NCBI RefSeq assembly: GCF_040220315.1
Contig: NZ_JAVJUY010000051.1
Span: forward strand, 1-64,000
Reading direction: 5' to 3'
DNA length: 64,000 nt
Source of the DNA: Fulvivirga sp040220315
Lineage (GTDB): Bacteria > Bacteroidota > Bacteroidia > Cytophagales > Cyclobacteriaceae
Notes under the pieces: model-generated
Databases searched by the model: none
Told to the model about the DNA's origin: nothing
Seen by the model: only the letters and a program-made list of their open reading frames with translations
Program-made: the position numbers and the translations under genes
Shown here: piece after piece, positions 52,801-61,194 of the stretch
Layout of the letters: each line of letters opens with the position of its first letter
How positions within the stretch are numbered: position 1 is the first letter of the stretch

Positions 52801-53028
52801 TTCCCAGTTGATACCGCCATTCACTGACTTCCACAATCCACCTGAGGCTGTACCGGCATAAATAATGTCTTTATTTGAATGAACTGCATCTATGGCCGTA
52901 ACACGACCACTCATTCCTGCAGGGCCAATGCTCCTGGGCTGCAGGTCGTTCATAAAGTCCATGTCAAGCTTTTGGCCTGTTGCCAATGACAGAGCGAAAG
53001 CTAGCGCTACAGTAATAATGTATTTCAT
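49801..53028 (-). CDS. exported sortilin/VPS10-like beta-propeller protein
   Basis: A 1075-residue protein from the ATG at 53028 (MKYIITVALAFALSLATGQK), which gives a proper signal peptide; the upstream in-frame extension of 18 codons lacks export features. It has at least ten Asp-box (BNR) repeats, for example SVNGGINWEP, SLDGGKSWK, TTDGGKTWN, SDDGGYKWT and TRDGGKSWQ, spread over residues about 60-700, as in sortilin-like two-propeller proteins. The final 350 residues include a Lys/Glu-rich low-complexity stretch and a helical end. Databases label such proteins glycosyl hydrolase, but no catalytic residue is evident. Surface or periplasmic binding is more likely. Confidence 0.85.
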   Translation of the reverse strand: MKYIITVALAFALSLATGQKLDMDFMNDLQPRSIGPAGMSGRVTAIDAVHSNKDIIYAGTASGGLWKSVNGGINWEPVFDDEKVMSIGAVAIQQNNPNVVWAGTGEGNPRNSLNGGFGLYKSLDGGKSWKLMGLEKTRNIYRIKIDPLNPNTVYVGAIGSPWGEHPERGVYKTTDGGKTWNKILFVDNKTGCAELVMDPTNPNKLIASMWEHRRKPWTFSSGGPGSGLYMTVDGGENWKKLTKDDGIPDGDLGRIGLAISQSNPNRLYALIESKKNALYKSDDGGYKWTMVSDKTNEIGDRPFYYSEIYVDPINENRLYTVFTYVNVSEDGGKTFTQLMDAYNTTHGVHPDHHAFWIHPEDPEYIIEGNDGGLNISRDRGKSWRFVENLPLAQFYHINVDNDYPYNVYGGMQDNGSWIGPAYVWKSQGIRNAYWHEISFGDGFDVMPDPDDNRYGYSMWQEGSLLRYDRVTGHFRYMQPTHPDPKQRLRFNWNAALAQDPFNKSTIYYGSQFVHKSTDKGVTWEIISPDLTTNNPDKQKQYLSGGLTMDATGAENNTTILAISPSPVKEGIIWVGTDDGYVQVTRDGGKSWQNVTQNITGMPKESWVAQVKPSTYNAGEAFVVVNNYRNFDFKPYLFRTTDYGATWKNMVNESEVWNYTLSFIQDPVEPNLMFLGSEGGLYVSINGGANWQKWTNDYPSVPTMDLVIHPREHDLVIGTYGRAAYVLDDIRPLRSIASQSSILKSTLKVFEAPTAYQSISQEASGTRFVADAIFNGENRRQAAMLTYLINKPEKEKKEAEETSKKKKGKTEEPVEKTEKEEIKYDSVRIDIYNAENSLIRTLKFSAPDKNGIHRTYWYMNEKGLHSPSRTAPADNASEPGGVQVVPGTYKAVFNYGDKKDSTFIKVVFDPRKDVANATLQALHDFNKKIESNYSIVAKATHRLAESKSILDDYLKRMKEKDEKGFKELIDKTQAAKDSIGQLFIPLIGEDNSTKQGIIATEFPTVDDRFQSVYFYLATTLHKPGATEERLLNQAIEMMKPEIEKVDNFFATTWSSLKTELEKVDLSPFKEYEPLNK

Positions 53029-53129
53029 AGTTTTAAGATTATCCAAAAGCATAAAATTGCTTTTAAAGGGACACAAATTCAATAGATTTAGATATGATCT
53101 TATGAAATATTACACGAACGGAGACAGGG

Positions 53130-53849
53130 CTATAAAAAGCTCACTTCTTTAAAGTTGAATTCTTTTAATCCGGTAAAAGTTTCAATCTGCAATTTCCCGT
53201 CTTTAGATATGCCAATGATCCTTCCTCTAAATTCAGAGTCAGACTTAAACAGCCGCTCTTCTTCATAGCCTAAAAGGTTACTTAGATATTGTTCTTTTAA
53301 ATTAGCTACATTGTTGGCTCTAAGCTTGAAAATGTTGTTTTCCAGGCTTTGAATTAAATCTGCAAGAACATTCTGAAGGTTGAACTCAATACCTGTTTCT
53401 TTGAAAATAGATGTGGCCGATTCTAGTTCGAACTGTTGTTGATTGATGTTTAATCCAATACCCAAAACGCTATCCTCTATACGGTTTGATTTTATGGTGT
53501 TTTGAATGAGGATGCCTGCAATTTTCTTGGACTTAACATAAATGTCATTAGGCCATTTCACTTTCACGTGATTTACATATTTGCTTAGTACATCGTATAT
53601 AGCTAGTGATGCTACAATGTTCAGGTAAAACTGATCGGTAGCCGTTAAATACCTGGGATGCAATATAATCGAGAAAGTCAGGTTTTTTTTGGGCTCAGAA
53701 TACCAAGAATTACCCCTTTGACCTTTACCCGCTGTTTGATGGTCTGTTATCACGACTGTACCCTCTTGAGGTGAGCCATTTCTGATAAGGTCGGACGCCA
53801 CGTCATTAGTTGAGTGACAAGATGGCAGGTAAATTACCTTTTTGCCCAT
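53130..53849 (-). CDS. birA: biotin--[acetyl-CoA-carboxylase] ligase
   Basis: Attaches biotin to the acetyl-CoA carboxylase carrier protein. The start is the ATG at 53849 (MGKKVIYLPSCHSTNDVA, 239 residues), the usual short form without an N-terminal DNA-binding domain, so it is not expected to act as a repressor. The biotinyl-AMP site is in TAGKGQRGNSWYSEPKKNL; KWPNDIYVKSKKIAGILIQ carries the catalytic lysine region; GIGLNINQQQF is the third motif. An upstream in-frame extension overlaps the opposite rsfS gene and is not used. It diverges from rsfS across 70 bases. Confidence 0.94.
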   Translation of the reverse strand: MGKKVIYLPSCHSTNDVASDLIRNGSPQEGTVVITDHQTAGKGQRGNSWYSEPKKNLTFSIILHPRYLTATDQFYLNIVASLAIYDVLSKYVNHVKVKWPNDIYVKSKKIAGILIQNTIKSNRIEDSVLGIGLNINQQQFELESATSIFKETGIEFNLQNVLADLIQSLENNIFKLRANNVANLKEQYLSNLLGYEEERLFKSDSEFRGRIIGISKDGKLQIETFTGLKEFNFKEVSFL

Positions 53850-53858
53850 AAATAAAGT

Positions 53859-53888
53859 TTTGGCAAGAATTTTATACAAGTATTTTTG
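53859..53888 (+). promoter_or_regulatory. sigma-A promoter for rsfS-ftsH
   Basis: TTTG (53859-53862) and TATTTTTG (53881-53888) are 18 bases apart, matching the Bacteroidota consensus TTTG-N19-TAnnTTTG in both boxes. Transcription would begin near 53895, about 25 bases before the rsfS ATG. The best-supported promoter in the window. Confidence 0.6.
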
Positions 53889-53919
53889 TAGTTTTGATAC
53901 GTATAACCAAAGATACTGA

Positions 53920-54291
53920 ATGGATGTAAATAAGGGTCTAGCTCCTTCCGAATTGTTAAGTGAGGTTGTGGTGAGGGGTATGCAGGAGAAGAAAGCTTCT
54001 GACATCGTTGTTCTTGATCTTAGAAATGTAAAAAATGCAGTTGCGGACTATTTCGTAATATGTTCTGGTAACTCCGATACACAGATTGATGCTATTGCTG
54101 ATTCCGTAGATGAGCAAGTACACAAAGAATTAAAACAAAACCCATGGCATCAAGAAGGAAAATCTAATAAAGAATGGCTTCTGTTAGATTATGTTGATGT
54201 AGTTGCTCACATCTTTAAAAAAGAGAAAAGAGAATATTACTCACTCGAGAATTTATGGGGTGATGCCAAAATTATTTCCATAGAAGCCTAA
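53920..54291 (+). CDS. rsfS: ribosome silencing factor RsfS
   Basis: A 123-residue factor that binds ribosomal protein uL14 and keeps the subunits apart under starvation. The core IVVLDLRNVKNAVADYFVIC and SGNSDTQIDAIADSVDEQV, plus the ending EWLLLDYVDVVAHIFKKEKR and YYSLENLWGDAKI, are the family pattern (DUF143/Iojap). It diverges from birA and leads ftsH with a 45-base gap, an order frequent in Bacteroidota. Confidence 0.96.
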   Translation: MDVNKGLAPSELLSEVVVRGMQEKKASDIVVLDLRNVKNAVADYFVICSGNSDTQIDAIADSVDEQVHKELKQNPWHQEGKSNKEWLLLDYVDVVAHIFKKEKREYYSLENLWGDAKIISIEA

Positions 54292-54336
54292 ACAATAAGT
54301 ATTTATAATCGTTGCAAACGAGAAACAATTTAAGTA

Positions 54337-56397
54337 ATGCCAGATAAGAAAAAACTTGTACCTAAACCGCAAAGACCAAACTATCAGGTTTGGATCATTG
54401 CTGCATTAATAGCCTTAATATTTGGGATAACATATTTTAACGGAGCCAGTAACCTGATTCCGATTACCATGACCAAGTTTGAGAATATGATGCTTAGCAA
54501 CGATGTTGAGCGCGTGGTTTTGGTGAGAAATCAGAATTATGTGGAGGTAACCCTGAAACCAGAGGCTCTGCAAAATGCGAAATATAAAGCCGAATTAGAA
54601 AAGAATAATACGTTTGGTGTGAATACCGGGCCGCATTACAAACTCAAAGTAGGCACCATTGATAGTTTCCTTGATAGCTATGACGAGCTAAGCAAAAAAC
54701 TTCCTAGGGACCAGCAGGTAGATGTAGAATATGACGACAAGTCTGACTTCGTTAACATGATGTGGAATTGGGGCTTTTTACTATTTATATTGTTAGGCTT
54801 CTGGTTCTTGATGCGTAGAATGACAGGTGGCGGTGGCCCAGGAGGACAAATTTTCAATATTGGTAAATCTAAAGCTGCTTTATTCGATGCTGAGAACAAG
54901 GTAAAAATCACCTTTGATAATGTTGCCGGTCTTGATGAGGCCAAAGAAGAGGTAAAAGAAATTGTAGACTTCCTAAAAACGCCAAGTAAATTCACAAAAC
55001 TAGGTGGTAAAATACCTAAAGGCGCATTGCTTGTAGGCCCTCCGGGAACAGGTAAAACATTGTTGGCAAAAGCAGTAGCTGGGGAAGCAGGCGTACCCTT
55101 CTTCACATTATCAGGTTCTGATTTCGTGGAGATGTTTGTGGGTGTGGGTGCTGCCAGGGTAAGGGATTTATTTAAGCAAGCCAAAGAAAAAGCACCTTGT
55201 ATTGTATTTATAGATGAAATTGACGCAATCGGTAGATCTAGAGGTAGAGGACAAATGCCTGGCTCTAATGATGAGCGTGAAAATACATTGAACTCGTTAC
55301 TCGTAGAGATGGATGGTTTCTCAACGGATTCGGGGGTAATCATTCTTGCTGCCACAAACAGACCAGATGTGCTAGACTCTGCCTTGATGAGACCTGGCCG
55401 TTTTGACAGACAAATAAGTATTGATAAACCGGATATCGTGGGCCGTGAGGCAATCTTTAAAGTGCATTTGAAGCCGTTGAAAATGGCTAAGGATGTTGAT
55501 CCAAAAAAATTAGCTGCTCAGACTCCTGGTTTTGCAGGTGCAGAAATTGCCAATGTGTGTAATGAAGCAGCACTAATCGCAGCCAGAAGAGATAAAGAAG
55601 CAGTTCATCTTCAAGACTTTCATGATGCCATTGATCGTGTGATTGGAGGGTTGGAGAAAAAGAATAAAATAATATCTCCTGAAGAAAAGAAAATTGTTGC
55701 TTACCATGAGGCAGGCCATGCAGTAGCTGGTTGGTTCTTAGAGCATGCTGACCCGTTGGTTAAAGTGAGTATCGTTCCAAGAGGTGTAGCTGCATTAGGT
55801 TATGCTCAATATTTGCCGAAAGAGCAGTTCTTATATCAAACCGAACAGCTAATGGATGAAATGTGCATGGCATTGGGCGGTAGAGCTGCAGAGGAACTAA
55901 CCTTTGGGAAAATTTCTACAGGAGCGCTAAGCGATTTGGAGAGGGTTACTAAGCTAGCCTACAGTATTGTAACTGTCTATGGTATGAATGATAAAATCGG
56001 AAACGTTTCATTCTACGACTCCAAGCAAAGTGATTATAATTTCACAAAGCCATATTCTGATACTACTGCTGAGACAATAGACTCTGAAGTAAGAAACTTA
56101 ATTGAAGGAGCGTATAAAAGAACACTCGATTTGTTAAAAGACAAAAGAGATAAGCTTGAGATTCTCGCTAAGGAACTGTTAGAGAAAGAAATTATTTTCC
56201 AGACAGATTTGGAGAGATTGATTGGAAAAAGGCCTTTTGAGCACCAAACTTCTTATGAAGCATTTACCAACAACACTAATGGGAAGGCGAATAAAGAAGA
56301 GGATAAAGCTACTGATCAAGAAGAAAAGCCTGAGGATCAAACGAGTGAAGAAGTAACCGCTAATGATGTTGATAAAAACGTTAGTGGCGAAGATTAA
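54337..56397 (+). CDS. ftsH: ATP-dependent zinc metalloprotease FtsH
   Basis: A membrane-anchored AAA+ protease that degrades misfolded and short-lived proteins. The 686 residues have two membrane segments (about 18-34 and 144-160), an AAA+ domain with Walker A GPPGTGKT at 234-241, Walker B IVFIDEIDAIG at about 289-299 and the second region of homology near NRPDVLDSALMRPGRFDR, and an M41 protease domain with the zinc motif HEAGH at 457-461. The last 45 residues are a charged, low-complexity tail. Transcribed from the promoter before rsfS and followed by a terminator. Confidence 0.97.
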   Translation: MPDKKKLVPKPQRPNYQVWIIAALIALIFGITYFNGASNLIPITMTKFENMMLSNDVERVVLVRNQNYVEVTLKPEALQNAKYKAELEKNNTFGVNTGPHYKLKVGTIDSFLDSYDELSKKLPRDQQVDVEYDDKSDFVNMMWNWGFLLFILLGFWFLMRRMTGGGGPGGQIFNIGKSKAALFDAENKVKITFDNVAGLDEAKEEVKEIVDFLKTPSKFTKLGGKIPKGALLVGPPGTGKTLLAKAVAGEAGVPFFTLSGSDFVEMFVGVGAARVRDLFKQAKEKAPCIVFIDEIDAIGRSRGRGQMPGSNDERENTLNSLLVEMDGFSTDSGVIILAATNRPDVLDSALMRPGRFDRQISIDKPDIVGREAIFKVHLKPLKMAKDVDPKKLAAQTPGFAGAEIANVCNEAALIAARRDKEAVHLQDFHDAIDRVIGGLEKKNKIISPEEKKIVAYHEAGHAVAGWFLEHADPLVKVSIVPRGVAALGYAQYLPKEQFLYQTEQLMDEMCMALGGRAAEELTFGKISTGALSDLERVTKLAYSIVTVYGMNDKIGNVSFYDSKQSDYNFTKPYSDTTAETIDSEVRNLIEGAYKRTLDLLKDKRDKLEILAKELLEKEIIFQTDLERLIGKRPFEHQTSYEAFTNNTNGKANKEEDKATDQEEKPEDQTSEEVTANDVDKNVSGED

Positions 56398-56424
56398 TCA
56401 TTTAAAGAAATAACTATATAAAGG

Positions 56425-56456
56425 AATCAGGCGTGTAAGCGCTTGATTTTTTATTT
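56425..56456 (+). terminator. rho-independent terminator after ftsH
   Basis: AATCAGGCG (56425-56433) pairs with CGCTTGATT (56440-56448; one G-T pair) around a 6-base loop, followed by T residues to 56456. It lies 27 bases after the ftsH stop and just before lpxH, so it may only partly terminate. Confidence 0.7.
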
Positions 56457-56464
56457 TTGGAGCG

Positions 56465-57247
56465 ATGCAATTTAAAGTTCACGATAACATCCAAAGCCTT
56501 AATGGCAAGAAGGTATACTTCGCTTCAGATTTCCACCTGGGCGCACCAAATAAGGCAACCAGCTTGGAAAGAGAAAAGAAGATCGTTCGTTGGCTCGATC
56601 AGGTGAAAGGAGATGCCCATTCCATTTATTTAGTAGGTGATATTTTTGATTTTTGGTTTGAGTATAAGCATGCTGTGCCCAAGGGCTATATTCGTTTACT
56701 TGGAAAAATAGCAGAAATTAAAGACTCCGGTATTCCTATCGTGTTTTTTACAGGCAACCATGATATGTGGATGTTTGATTACTTTCCAACAGAATTGGGC
56801 ATTCCTGTGTATCGCGATCCGCAGCAGCTGATTGTGGGTAATCAAAAATTACTTATTGGCCATGGAGATGGCTTGGGACCGGGCGACCATATGTATAAGT
56901 TTTTGAAGCGAATTTTTGAGTCTAAAATAAGCCAGTGGTTGTTTGCAAGATTCCATCCAAACTTTGGAATTGGATTTGCAACCCGTTGGTCCCATAGCAG
57001 CCGCGTTAGTAACACTAAGAAAGAGGAAGATAAGTTTTTGGGCGATAGAGAGTACTTGTGGCAATACTGTAAGGATGTTGAAAAGAAAGAGCATCACGAT
57101 TATTACATATTTGGGCATAGGCACTTGCCATTAAATTTAGAAGTAGGAGAGAACTCTAAATATATTAACCTTGGCGAATGGGTCAATTATTGTACCTATG
57201 GTGTTTACGATGGTGAAGATTATCAATTACTTACCTTTGAAGATTAA
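56465..57247 (+). CDS. lpxH: UDP-2,3-diacylglucosamine diphosphatase (LpxH-type)
   Basis: Cleaves UDP-2,3-diacylglucosamine to lipid X and UMP in lipid A synthesis, at the inner membrane surface. The 260 residues are a calcineurin-like phosphoesterase: D22 and H24 in FASDFHLGAP, GDIFDFWFEY, TGNHDMW, LIGHGDGLGPGD and FGHRHLPL supply the two-metal site. It differs from E. coli LpxH in the insertion region, but Bacteroidota lack LpxI, so this role is the natural one. The following gene's TTG start overlaps its stop by 11 bases. Confidence 0.88.
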   Translation: MQFKVHDNIQSLNGKKVYFASDFHLGAPNKATSLEREKKIVRWLDQVKGDAHSIYLVGDIFDFWFEYKHAVPKGYIRLLGKIAEIKDSGIPIVFFTGNHDMWMFDYFPTELGIPVYRDPQQLIVGNQKLLIGHGDGLGPGDHMYKFLKRIFESKISQWLFARFHPNFGIGFATRWSHSSRVSNTKKEEDKFLGDREYLWQYCKDVEKKEHHDYYIFGHRHLPLNLEVGENSKYINLGEWVNYCTYGVYDGEDYQLLTFED

Positions 57248-58022
57248 TATTACACTCTGTTGTCTGTTTGTTATTTCAAATGCATTTGGACAATTGATTT
57301 ATACGGATAGTATCCAAGTTGATAATATTGATAAAATTTCGGTTGACAGGCTTGGCAATGTCTATCTTGGCGATGAGCTGGGCAATGTTTTTCAATATAA
57401 CCAGTCGCTTAAGCTTGAAGCGGAATATTCACCATCGAGAAAAGGGAACATTGCGGTATTGGAAGCATGGAATCCGCTAAAGTTGTTCGTTAGTTATTCA
57501 GATCTTCAGGAGGTGGTTTATCTTGACCGGTTTCTTGTCAGCGAAAACAGATTTAATTTAAATATAGCTTCTTCTTTTGTTGGAATGGCAGCACCATCGT
57601 TGGATAATAACTTGTGGTTGGTAGATTATTCGAAATTTAGTTTGATTAAATACAATCAATCATTTGATCAAGTAGAAATTGAACGTCCATTTGATCTATT
57701 ACTTGATCCGGATAATTATGAAATCACTCATATTAGAGAGCATCAGAACCTTTTATTTATTAGCGATAAGAAAAGTGGGGTTTTAGTATTCGATAATTTA
57801 GGCAATTATCTATACACTATCAATGCCCTTGGTGTAGAGAGTTTTAATTTTTTCGGCAATTCTATTGTGTTTATAAGTAAAGGTTTTGTTTATGAAAAGG
57901 ATATTTACACCAATATAGAAAACAAATGGAAAGTGGGGAATGAGTTTATTGCGCTTGTTAAAAGTAAAGAATATTACTATTTATTGGGTAAAAAAGCACT
58001 ATTTAAAGGCTATAAACGATGA
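57237..58022 (+). CDS. exported hypothetical protein, beta-propeller-like
   Basis: Unrecognised. I use the TTG at 57237 (M-KINITLCCLFVISNAFGQ, 261 residues) because it gives a clean signal peptide and an 11-base overlap with lpxH, whereas the upstream in-frame ATGs run through lpxH coding sequence. The mature part has repeated short strands with phrases such as VYLGDELGNVFQYNQSLKLE and GVLVFDNLGNYLYTINALGV, as in a WD40/NHL-like propeller. It may be a lipoprotein-free periplasmic or surface protein translationally coupled to lpxH. Function unknown. Confidence 0.65.
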   Translation: MKINITLCCLFVISNAFGQLIYTDSIQVDNIDKISVDRLGNVYLGDELGNVFQYNQSLKLEAEYSPSRKGNIAVLEAWNPLKLFVSYSDLQEVVYLDRFLVSENRFNLNIASSFVGMAAPSLDNNLWLVDYSKFSLIKYNQSFDQVEIERPFDLLLDPDNYEITHIREHQNLLFISDKKSGVLVFDNLGNYLYTINALGVESFNFFGNSIVFISKGFVYEKDIYTNIENKWKVGNEFIALVKSKEYYYLLGKKALFKGYKR

Positions 58023-58100
58023 TTTTTGAAAAATCCCACTCTTTGGGGGATTTACTTTTATCAGAAAAGGGTGACCTTAGATATCAAGTTCTGATTGATT

Positions 58101-58156
58101 CGAAAAAGACCTCCCCCGATTAACCAAAAGTGGATTAAGAAAGGGAGGTTTTTTCG
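58101..58156 (+). terminator. large bidirectional hairpin terminator
   Basis: CGAAAAA-g-ACCTCCC (58101-58115) pairs with GGGAGGT-TTTTTCG (58143-58156), a 14-base stem with one bulged G. The 27-base loop contains TTAACCA and TGGATTAA, which can extend the stem. A T run (58149-58154) ends it. It should end the ftsH-lpxH side transcription. A weaker stem, AAATCCC (58031-58037) with GGGATTT (58047-58053), precedes it. Confidence 0.8.
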
Positions 58157-58200
58157 TATAGCCCTTCAAACATTTTTCCTGGTGCCCGTGTTACTTCATT

Positions 58201-58473
58201 GTGATATTAACAGAGCAAACAATCGACAGAATTATTGAAATGGCCTGGGAAGATAGAACTCCCTTTAATGCCATTGAAGATCAATTTGGCGTATCCGAGA
58301 AAGAAGTAATCAAGCTCATGCGCTTAAACATGAAACCCTCCAGTTTTAGAATGTGGCGCAAGAGGGTTCAGGGAAGATCAACAAAACATGCCCAAAAGCA
58401 CACCGAAGTTGGTACTCGATTTAAAAGTTCTAGGCAAAAATCAATCTCCCACAACCATATTTCAAAGCGTTAA
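58201..58473 (+). CDS. TIGR03643 / DUF2805 family protein
   Basis: A 90-residue protein that begins with GTG and has the family core ILTEQTIDRIIEMAWEDRTP, FNAIEDQFGVSEKEVIKLMR and LNMKPSSFRMWRKRVQGR. The helical region resembles a helix-turn-helix of the resolvase type, so DNA binding is possible. The tail is basic (KRISHNHISKR-like). The function of the family is unknown. It is 45 bases after a strong terminator and ends at the stop of the opposite protease gene, so it is transcribed alone. Confidence 0.8.
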   Translation: MILTEQTIDRIIEMAWEDRTPFNAIEDQFGVSEKEVIKLMRLNMKPSSFRMWRKRVQGRSTKHAQKHTEVGTRFKSSRQKSISHNHISKR

Positions 58474-59949
58474 CTACCTAAGATAAAAAGAATAGTAACC
58501 GGACCTTCCTTTACTGTTCACACCTTCGATAATAACCCTACCACGAATTTTCTCCAGTATATTAACGAGCCTTTCAGGGTCTTTTATGGCATTTCTATTT
58601 ATGTCTGTAATGATAAAATCTTCTGTAATACCTATTCTTTTAATCAATCCATTTTGAATATTAAATACTTTAACACCATATTCGATACCTAGCAGATCGC
58701 GCTCTACTTTTGGCACAGTTTCGAAATTAGCCCCTAGCGACTCTGAAGTAAAAATCTCGCGCTTGAGTATCGATGTTGTTCCTTCTCTATTAGTTAAAAC
58801 TAATGAGGCTGTTTTGATTTCACCTTTTCGTTTATAGGTTAAGCTGATTTTATCCCCTGGTGAGTGATAACTCAATTCTTCTTCAAACTCACTACGGCTA
58901 TTGATTGATCGTTCATCAAACTTCACGATGATATCTCCTTCTTTTAGACCTGCCTTGTAAGATGAGCCATCTTCTTGAACATACGTTAACAGCACGCCTT
59001 CAATATTGTCAGAATCAATATCAATATCTAATCTTTCAGCTACTGAAGAATCGAAATCGCGAACCTCGCCACCGAAGAAGGCCTTTTGAACTTCGCCATA
59101 CTCAATGATGTCGCCTACTATTTTCTTTACAATATCTACAGGTACGGCAAAGCCATAGCCATTATAAGTGCCTGTTCGTGTTAAAATAGCGGTATTAATT
59201 CCCACCAATTCGCCTTTCTTATTTACCAAAGCGCCACCACTATTCCCAGGGTTAATAGCTGCATCCGTTTGGATGAAAGATTCAATAGGAAATTTACCTT
59301 CTAAAATATTTATTTCCCGGCCTTTGGCACTTACAATTCCGGCAGTTACTGTAGAAGTTAAGTTAAATGGGTTACCAACGGCAATTACCCATTCACCTAC
59401 TTGTAAACTTTTGGCTGTTCCGATCTGGATATTCGGCAAATTCTTTCCTTCAATTTTTAGAACAGCTAAGTCTGTGGATGGGTCGGTACCCACAAGTTTA
59501 GCGTCATAAACCTTTTTGTTGAAAACTACTTCCAACCTGTCGGCACCATTTACAACGTGATTATTCGAAACTATGTAGCCATCTTTTGAAAAAATAACGC
59601 CTGAACCACTACTCACTTGCTGCGTTTTGCTCGGCTCCCGGTCAAAGAACCAATCCAGGTAGCTTCTTGAATAGGTGTATTCCGAAATATTTTTGATATA
59701 TACCACACTCGAAGTACTTAGCTTGCTTGCTGTAATAAAGTCATCATTTATATCTGTTGGTAATGCATCGCGCAGCGATGAAGCTGATTTTGGGGATTCT
59801 TCAAAAGTATTGCGAGCAAATTTATTCAGTGAATCTGCTTCATATGTTGCTAATTCTGGTAAATTTTTTTGTGCCAGCTCATGAAAGGTATAAGCGCCAG
59901 CTAGCCCTGCTAAAAATGAAATTGTTAGTATAGATAAAGTCTTTCGCAT
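58474..59949 (-). CDS. DegQ/HtrA-type periplasmic serine protease
   Basis: A 491-residue S1C protease. The start is the ATG at 59949 (MRKTLSILTISFLAGLAGAY), which gives an uncleaved or signal-type N-terminal segment; ten upstream residues add nothing. The catalytic triad is His in YIVSNNHVVNGADRLEVVF, Asp in STDLAVLKIEG and Ser in NPGNSGGALVNKKGEL. A PDZ domain follows (about 300-395), and a second, poorly conserved PDZ-like region ends the chain. It guards envelope protein folding. It diverges from the PagL-like gene across 113 bases. Confidence 0.93.
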   Translation of the reverse strand: MRKTLSILTISFLAGLAGAYTFHELAQKNLPELATYEADSLNKFARNTFEESPKSASSLRDALPTDINDDFITASKLSTSSVVYIKNISEYTYSRSYLDWFFDREPSKTQQVSSGSGVIFSKDGYIVSNNHVVNGADRLEVVFNKKVYDAKLVGTDPSTDLAVLKIEGKNLPNIQIGTAKSLQVGEWVIAVGNPFNLTSTVTAGIVSAKGREINILEGKFPIESFIQTDAAINPGNSGGALVNKKGELVGINTAILTRTGTYNGYGFAVPVDIVKKIVGDIIEYGEVQKAFFGGEVRDFDSSVAERLDIDIDSDNIEGVLLTYVQEDGSSYKAGLKEGDIIVKFDERSINSRSEFEEELSYHSPGDKISLTYKRKGEIKTASLVLTNREGTTSILKREIFTSESLGANFETVPKVERDLLGIEYGVKVFNIQNGLIKRIGITEDFIITDINRNAIKDPERLVNILEKIRGRVIIEGVNSKGRSGYYSFYLR

Positions 59950-60062
59950 GGTATATTTTGGTTTGCCATCAAATATCAAAAATTGTGCTGTTTTCTAAAA
60001 CGTGACAAAATGTAAGGTGTTGCATTAGTAAGAGTTAAGATTTGTTAAGTAATTTAAAAGGT

Positions 60063-61130
60063 ATGAGATTATGTATTCTTTTAATATTGATGTGTATGTC
60101 ATTTTCGGTTTATTCTCAGATAAGCAGTTGGGAATCATCGTTACACTATGGTAAAATTATCCCGCATTCTTCTGAGCTTAAACCAGTTACTGAAGAGCCA
60201 TTATGGGGATTGCAGTTAGATTATAGTAGACTTAAATTAAGTCAAAAAGCCTGGGATCAATGCAATTGCTACACAAAAATTGGCGCTTCATTCACCTATT
60301 TCAACTATCAAAACCCAGAACAGCTCGGAAGCTCAACTAATCTAATTTTTTTTGCTGAGCCGTACCTTTCTTATAAATCCAGACTGAAATTAACGATGCG
60401 TAGTGGTGTTGGATTCACTTACGTTAATAGGCTCTATGATGAAAACAGCAACCCTGAAAACCTATTCTTTAGCTCCCACTTGAGTTTTATTATCCATTTA
60501 GGATTATATGGTGTTTATGCGATTAACGAAAAGTATGAGTTGAAGGCAGGGTTCAATTATAATCACATTTCAAATGGCGGTTTAAATCAACCGAATAAGG
60601 GAATGAATTTCCCTACAATTAGTATGGGTGTTATCTACAATACGAATACTTTCCAATTTGAAAATCGAGAAAAGAACGAATACTTAAAAAAGAAGCTTTT
60701 CTATTATGTACGACTATTTGGCACGATGCCTGAGGTGAGCAATGAAGATGTATCTGTTAATGAACGTAAATTTCTATTGGGATTGTCATCGGGTGTTTTA
60801 TTTCATTTAACACAAACGAATGCGTTTAATATGGGAGTGGAATTAGTTAACGATGAATCGTACAAACGAAGTGCAGAGCTAATGGGTAAAGATTACGATC
60901 ACAGAGTAGTAGGGATAGTTCTTGGACATAATTTTGTATTTGGCAATATTCTATTCAATCAACAAATGGGTTGGTACGCTTATAGGCCTTTTCCTTCTAC
61001 TAGCAACAGTTTTTATCAGCGCTATGAGTTGCTCTACAAGCTGGGGAATAAGTTTCAGGTAGGCGTTGGCTTGAAGGCGCACGGACATGTAGCTGAAAAT
61101 ATGGATTTAAGGTTTGGCGTTGTTTTTTAA
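60063..61130 (+). CDS. PagL-like lipid A deacylase / acyloxyacyl hydrolase family outer-membrane protein
   Basis: A 355-residue outer-membrane barrel from the ATG at 60063 (MRLCILLILMCMSFSVYSQ), which gives a signal peptide; the TTG 21 bases earlier is less likely. The family active-site segment is in NYNHISNGGLNQPNKGMNFP, with the His-x-Ser pair of PagL (H-I-S). PagL removes the 3-O-linked acyl chain of lipid A. At 355 residues it is about twice the length of Pseudomonas PagL, as in other Bacteroidota members, so the exact reaction is uncertain. Confidence 0.78.
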   Translation: MRLCILLILMCMSFSVYSQISSWESSLHYGKIIPHSSELKPVTEEPLWGLQLDYSRLKLSQKAWDQCNCYTKIGASFTYFNYQNPEQLGSSTNLIFFAEPYLSYKSRLKLTMRSGVGFTYVNRLYDENSNPENLFFSSHLSFIIHLGLYGVYAINEKYELKAGFNYNHISNGGLNQPNKGMNFPTISMGVIYNTNTFQFENREKNEYLKKKLFYYVRLFGTMPEVSNEDVSVNERKFLLGLSSGVLFHLTQTNAFNMGVELVNDESYKRSAELMGKDYDHRVVGIVLGHNFVFGNILFNQQMGWYAYRPFPSTSNSFYQRYELLYKLGNKFQVGVGLKAHGHVAENMDLRFGVVF

Positions 61131-61194
61131 CCTTTGGTTTAGAGGTTGATTATGTTAATAATCTTCATCTTTGAAGCTAGTAAATTATTAAAAT

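Noticed and set aside
53850..54005. An N-terminal extension of birA with a DNA-binding domain
   Set aside because: The extra 52 residues are antisense to the rsfS start and its promoter, show no helix-turn-helix, and the family start at MGKKVIYL is clear.
54678..55355. A 225-codon open frame on the minus strand opposite ftsH
   Set aside because: It is antisense to the conserved AAA+ domain, has the Ser/Pro/Thr-rich composition typical of antisense frames, and shows no family motif.
61131..61194. AACCT...AGGTT hairpin after the PagL-like gene as a terminator
   Set aside because: The stem is only five bases with no T run following.
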